In this document: piece by piece, positions 3,922-5,642 of the stretch | Layout of the letters: every line of letters begins with the position of its first letter | Position numbering within the stretch: position 1 is the stretch's first letter | Origin: an uncultured beta proteobacterium | GTDB taxonomy: Bacteria; Pseudomonadota; Gammaproteobacteria; Burkholderiales; Burkholderiaceae_C | Direction of reading: 5' to 3' | DNA length: 5,642 nt | NCBI GenBank assembly: GCA_903859265.1 | Contig: CAIOLZ010000420.1 | Coordinates: 1-5,642 of the forward strand | Program-made: the position numbers and the translations under genes | The notes under the pieces: model-generated | The model's database searches: none | Seen by the model: only the letters and a program-made list of their open reading frames with translations | What the model was told of the DNA's origin: nothing

Positions 3922-5443
3922 GATTAGCAGCTTGCTGCTTCTTGCTTCCAGTAGATTTGGCATACCGGATAGCACGTGACTTCAACCACGAAGACATTGC
4001 TGGGCTTTCCTCTATCATACACCGATCATTCCAAACGAAAGGAGGCCACTTTCCAGTAACTTCCTTATATGCACAAGCCGGCTGCTTTGAACTCCATCCC
4101 TTTCGTTGCGCATGATACCTAAGCATCTGGTAAAAATTCGGCAATGGTATTTGTTCACCACCAATTCTAATGTGAGTTTCACTGATCGAGCCGTTTTTAT
4201 TCTTCCCTTTTCCGCGCGTTATTTCAACAAGCTTTCCGTCTTCTTCCGCAACCGCGCTATGTGGTTCCGGCTTATGGCCGCACGCAGGGCAGATCGAAAC
4301 TCTTGGCGGGCGCAGGAAAGTACACTTCGGGCATTCCTTCGGTAATGCCTCTTTATTTTTGGATTTCGCGGTAGTCTTTTCGCCCATGTCTAAATGATCG
4401 TGGCCGATGTCGGTAACGTATCCAAGCCGCGTATGATTGTCGGCATGGTCCAACAAAATGCAATCTGTTTTTCCTATCGCATTTCTCAATCCTCGCCCGA
4501 CCATCTGCACAAATAGTATTTCGCTTTGTGTCGGACGCGCCAGAATAATACAACGAACATCCCAATCAACTCCAGTTGTAAGTGTGCCGACATTGACGAC
4601 AACCTTATACTCACCGCGCTTGAACTTGTCACGGACGATGTTACGGTCTGAAACTTCTGTGAAGCAATCAATATAACCTGTCGGAATATCTGAAAGCTCA
4701 AATCGTTCCTGCAAGTGCTTGGCGTGTGCCCGATCAACCGCGAAGCACAGGGTTGGGCGTCCATCACCCAACCGAAGCCAAGTTTCGACAACATCGGCGA
4801 CGAGAGCCGCCTTGTTCATCGTGTCTCCAAGCTGCACCTCATTGTAATCACCAGCAGTAATCTTGACGCCTGACAAATCTGGGTGGGAAGGAGCGAAGAC
4901 GCGGAACGGCGAGAGAAAATGTTGATCAATCAGGTCCTGAGTGGTTGTGGCTATAATCAAGTCATCGTAAATCTTACCCAGCCCCTTTGTCCAAGGCGTA
5001 GCGCTTAGACCAACAAACGGAACCTTTGCCCAGGCAGGATCTGTCATCCATTTTTTCTGGGCTTGGAATACCCTATGAGCCTCATCAACCAAAACAAGTT
5101 GCACGTCGGGGTAGCCTCGCCGAGCAATAGTCTGGATGGACGCCACCTGAACCGGCTTTGACCAATCCGTCATTTGGTGATCGGCCTGAATTACTCCGAC
5201 ATCGGTCACTCCATCCCGATATAGGCTTTCAACCGTTTGATCTACAAGGGAAATTGCCGGAACCAGCATACAAACCCGGTTGCCCTTGGCGATGGCCCGG
5301 CGGATGATCTGCCCGCACAGCACCGTCTTGCCGAAACCCGTAGGCGCTTGAACTAACGGCCTTTTTTTGCCAGACGCCAGCGATTGCCGGAGCAGATCCA
5401 GGGCAATGGTTTGATGCGGGTACAACTCACGGGGGTCGCTCAT
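3914..5443 (-). CDS. Superfamily 2 DEAH-box helicase with C-terminal zinc ribbon
   Basis: This 509-residue protein is an ATP-dependent helicase or translocase. Motifs appear in order: YPHQ (8-11) for adenine recognition, Walker A APTGFGKT (33-40), VLVDEAH (117-123) for magnesium and ATP hydrolysis, SATP (147-150) linking ATP use to unwinding, TLTTGVDW (287-294) in the second RecA domain, and the arginine-finger motif QMVGRGLR (313-320). The C-terminal third carries a four-cysteine zinc ribbon (C371, C374, C385, C388), a basic KGKNKNGS stretch, and a tail with several tryptophans. The layout fits phage-encoded ResIII/Helicase_C proteins found in replication operons. The start ATG 5443 has GAGGTG five bases upstream and overlaps the preceding frame (ATGA). 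No nuclease motif is present, so a role as a restriction subunit is unlikely. Most of the gene (about 3920-5280) is poorer in GC than its neighbours. It may help origin opening, fork progress or recombination. The exact step is not known. Confidence 0.92.
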   Translation of the reverse strand: MSDPRELYPHQTIALDLLRQSLASGKKRPLVQAPTGFGKTVLCGQIIRRAIAKGNRVCMLVPAISLVDQTVESLYRDGVTDVGVIQADHQMTDWSKPVQVASIQTIARRGYPDVQLVLVDEAHRVFQAQKKWMTDPAWAKVPFVGLSATPWTKGLGKIYDDLIIATTTQDLIDQHFLSPFRVFAPSHPDLSGVKITAGDYNEVQLGDTMNKAALVADVVETWLRLGDGRPTLCFAVDRAHAKHLQERFELSDIPTGYIDCFTEVSDRNIVRDKFKRGEYKVVVNVGTLTTGVDWDVRCIILARPTQSEILFVQMVGRGLRNAIGKTDCILLDHADNHTRLGYVTDIGHDHLDMGEKTTAKSKNKEALPKECPKCTFLRPPRVSICPACGHKPEPHSAVAEEDGKLVEITRGKGKNKNGSISETHIRIGGEQIPLPNFYQMLRYHAQRKGWSSKQPACAYKEVTGKWPPFVWNDRCMIEESPAMSSWLKSRAIRYAKSTGSKKQQAANHG

Positions 5444-5642
5444 GGCAGCACCTCACCCGTGATGCGGGTAAACTCGATCGTTTCATCAGAAAGTTGCGGT
5501 GTGATTTTTGTGCAACCGTTGGGCGCTCGCGTACGTAGGCACCCGTGCGTAGTTATATCCCCGTAATGTCTATTACTTTCGTCATAGGGGTATCTATTAC
5601 TTTCCTCATAGCTTGAGTTCGATCCTGCAAAAGTCTCTTCCT
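5440..5642 (-). CDS. 3' end of an unrecognised upstream gene (66 residues visible)
   Basis: A frame open from the right edge ends at TGA 5442-5440 and overlaps the helicase start by ATGA, the same coupling used across this operon. No in-frame start is present, so the gene begins outside the window. The visible residues hold a polar repeat of eight residues, YEESNRYP then YDESNRHY (11-26), encoded by the 19-base DNA repeat. Two cysteines (34, 43) follow, and the end reads DETIEFTRITGEVLP, whose codon use looks normal. Two other frames are open from the edge for shorter distances: one ends at TGA near 5607 reading RIELKL, and one continues as MRKVIDTPMTKVIDITGI to TAA near 5553. They overlap by ATGA and could be an alternative reading of the rightmost 90 bases. 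The last 35 residues of the main frame are the best supported part. Confidence 0.5.
   Translation of the reverse strand, partial: EETFAGSNSSYEESNRYPYDESNRHYGDITTHGCLRTRAPNGCTKITPQLSDETIEFTRITGEVLP
5569..5611. repeat. Two 19-base direct repeats with one mismatch
   Basis: TCTATTACTTTCGTCATAG at 5569-5587 recurs at 5593-5611 with a single G-to-C change. The period is 24 bases, a multiple of three, so in any frame the repeat gives repeated peptide units. It could be a small in-gene duplication or paired protein binding sites just upstream of the helicase. GC is lower here than on either side. Confidence 0.7.

Noticed and set aside
1..5642. CRISPR array, insertion sequence or rRNA
   Set aside because: There is no regular spaced repeat array, no transposase-like frame with terminal repeats, and no rRNA-like segment anywhere in the window.

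Overview
The window looks like part of the replication-to-packaging stretch of a temperate phage or prophage from a moderately GC-rich bacterium, probably a member of the Pseudomonadota. That assignment rests on GC content and on the type of primase and helicase. No host gene, integrase or structural gene is present, so the host cannot be named. Every convincing gene lies on the minus strand, so transcription runs from right to left.

Right block (5642 down to 1715): a tightly packed early operon. In order of transcription it holds the 3' end of an unrecognised gene, a 509-residue superfamily 2 DEAH helicase with a zinc ribbon, an unrecognised 126-residue protein, a 315-residue phage primase (zinc ribbon plus Toprim, no helicase domain), a possible 22-residue leader peptide, a small 69-residue protein, and an unrecognised 192-residue basic protein. 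Most junctions are stop/start overlaps of 4 to 8 bases (ATGA or similar), which points to translational coupling and one long transcript. The helicase and primase would together open and prime phage DNA.

Middle block (1714 down to 1183): about 500 bases without a credible protein gene but dense in structure. A minus-strand TTGACA overlaps the stop codon of the preceding gene. Nested inverted repeats and a possible opposing plus-strand promoter follow. Then come three hairpins, a complete 73-base tRNA-like cloverleaf whose anticodon loop lacks U33, and directly after it a strong intrinsic terminator. The order of replication genes, unknown basic protein, promoter, structured leader, terminator and late-type genes recalls the Q - pR' - 6S RNA - tR' region of lambdoid phages. 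That comparison is an inference.

Left block (1182 down to 1): a ParB/Srx-fold protein, translationally coupled to a SAM-dependent methyltransferase that runs off the left edge. Such pairs are often found beside terminase genes at the start of phage packaging operons. The methyltransferase has a motif resembling the Trm1 family of tRNA methyltransferases, which is notable beside a phage tRNA-like gene.

The least explained items are the tRNA-like gene with its odd anticodon loop, the regulatory switch region around it, and the two unrecognised proteins in the early operon.
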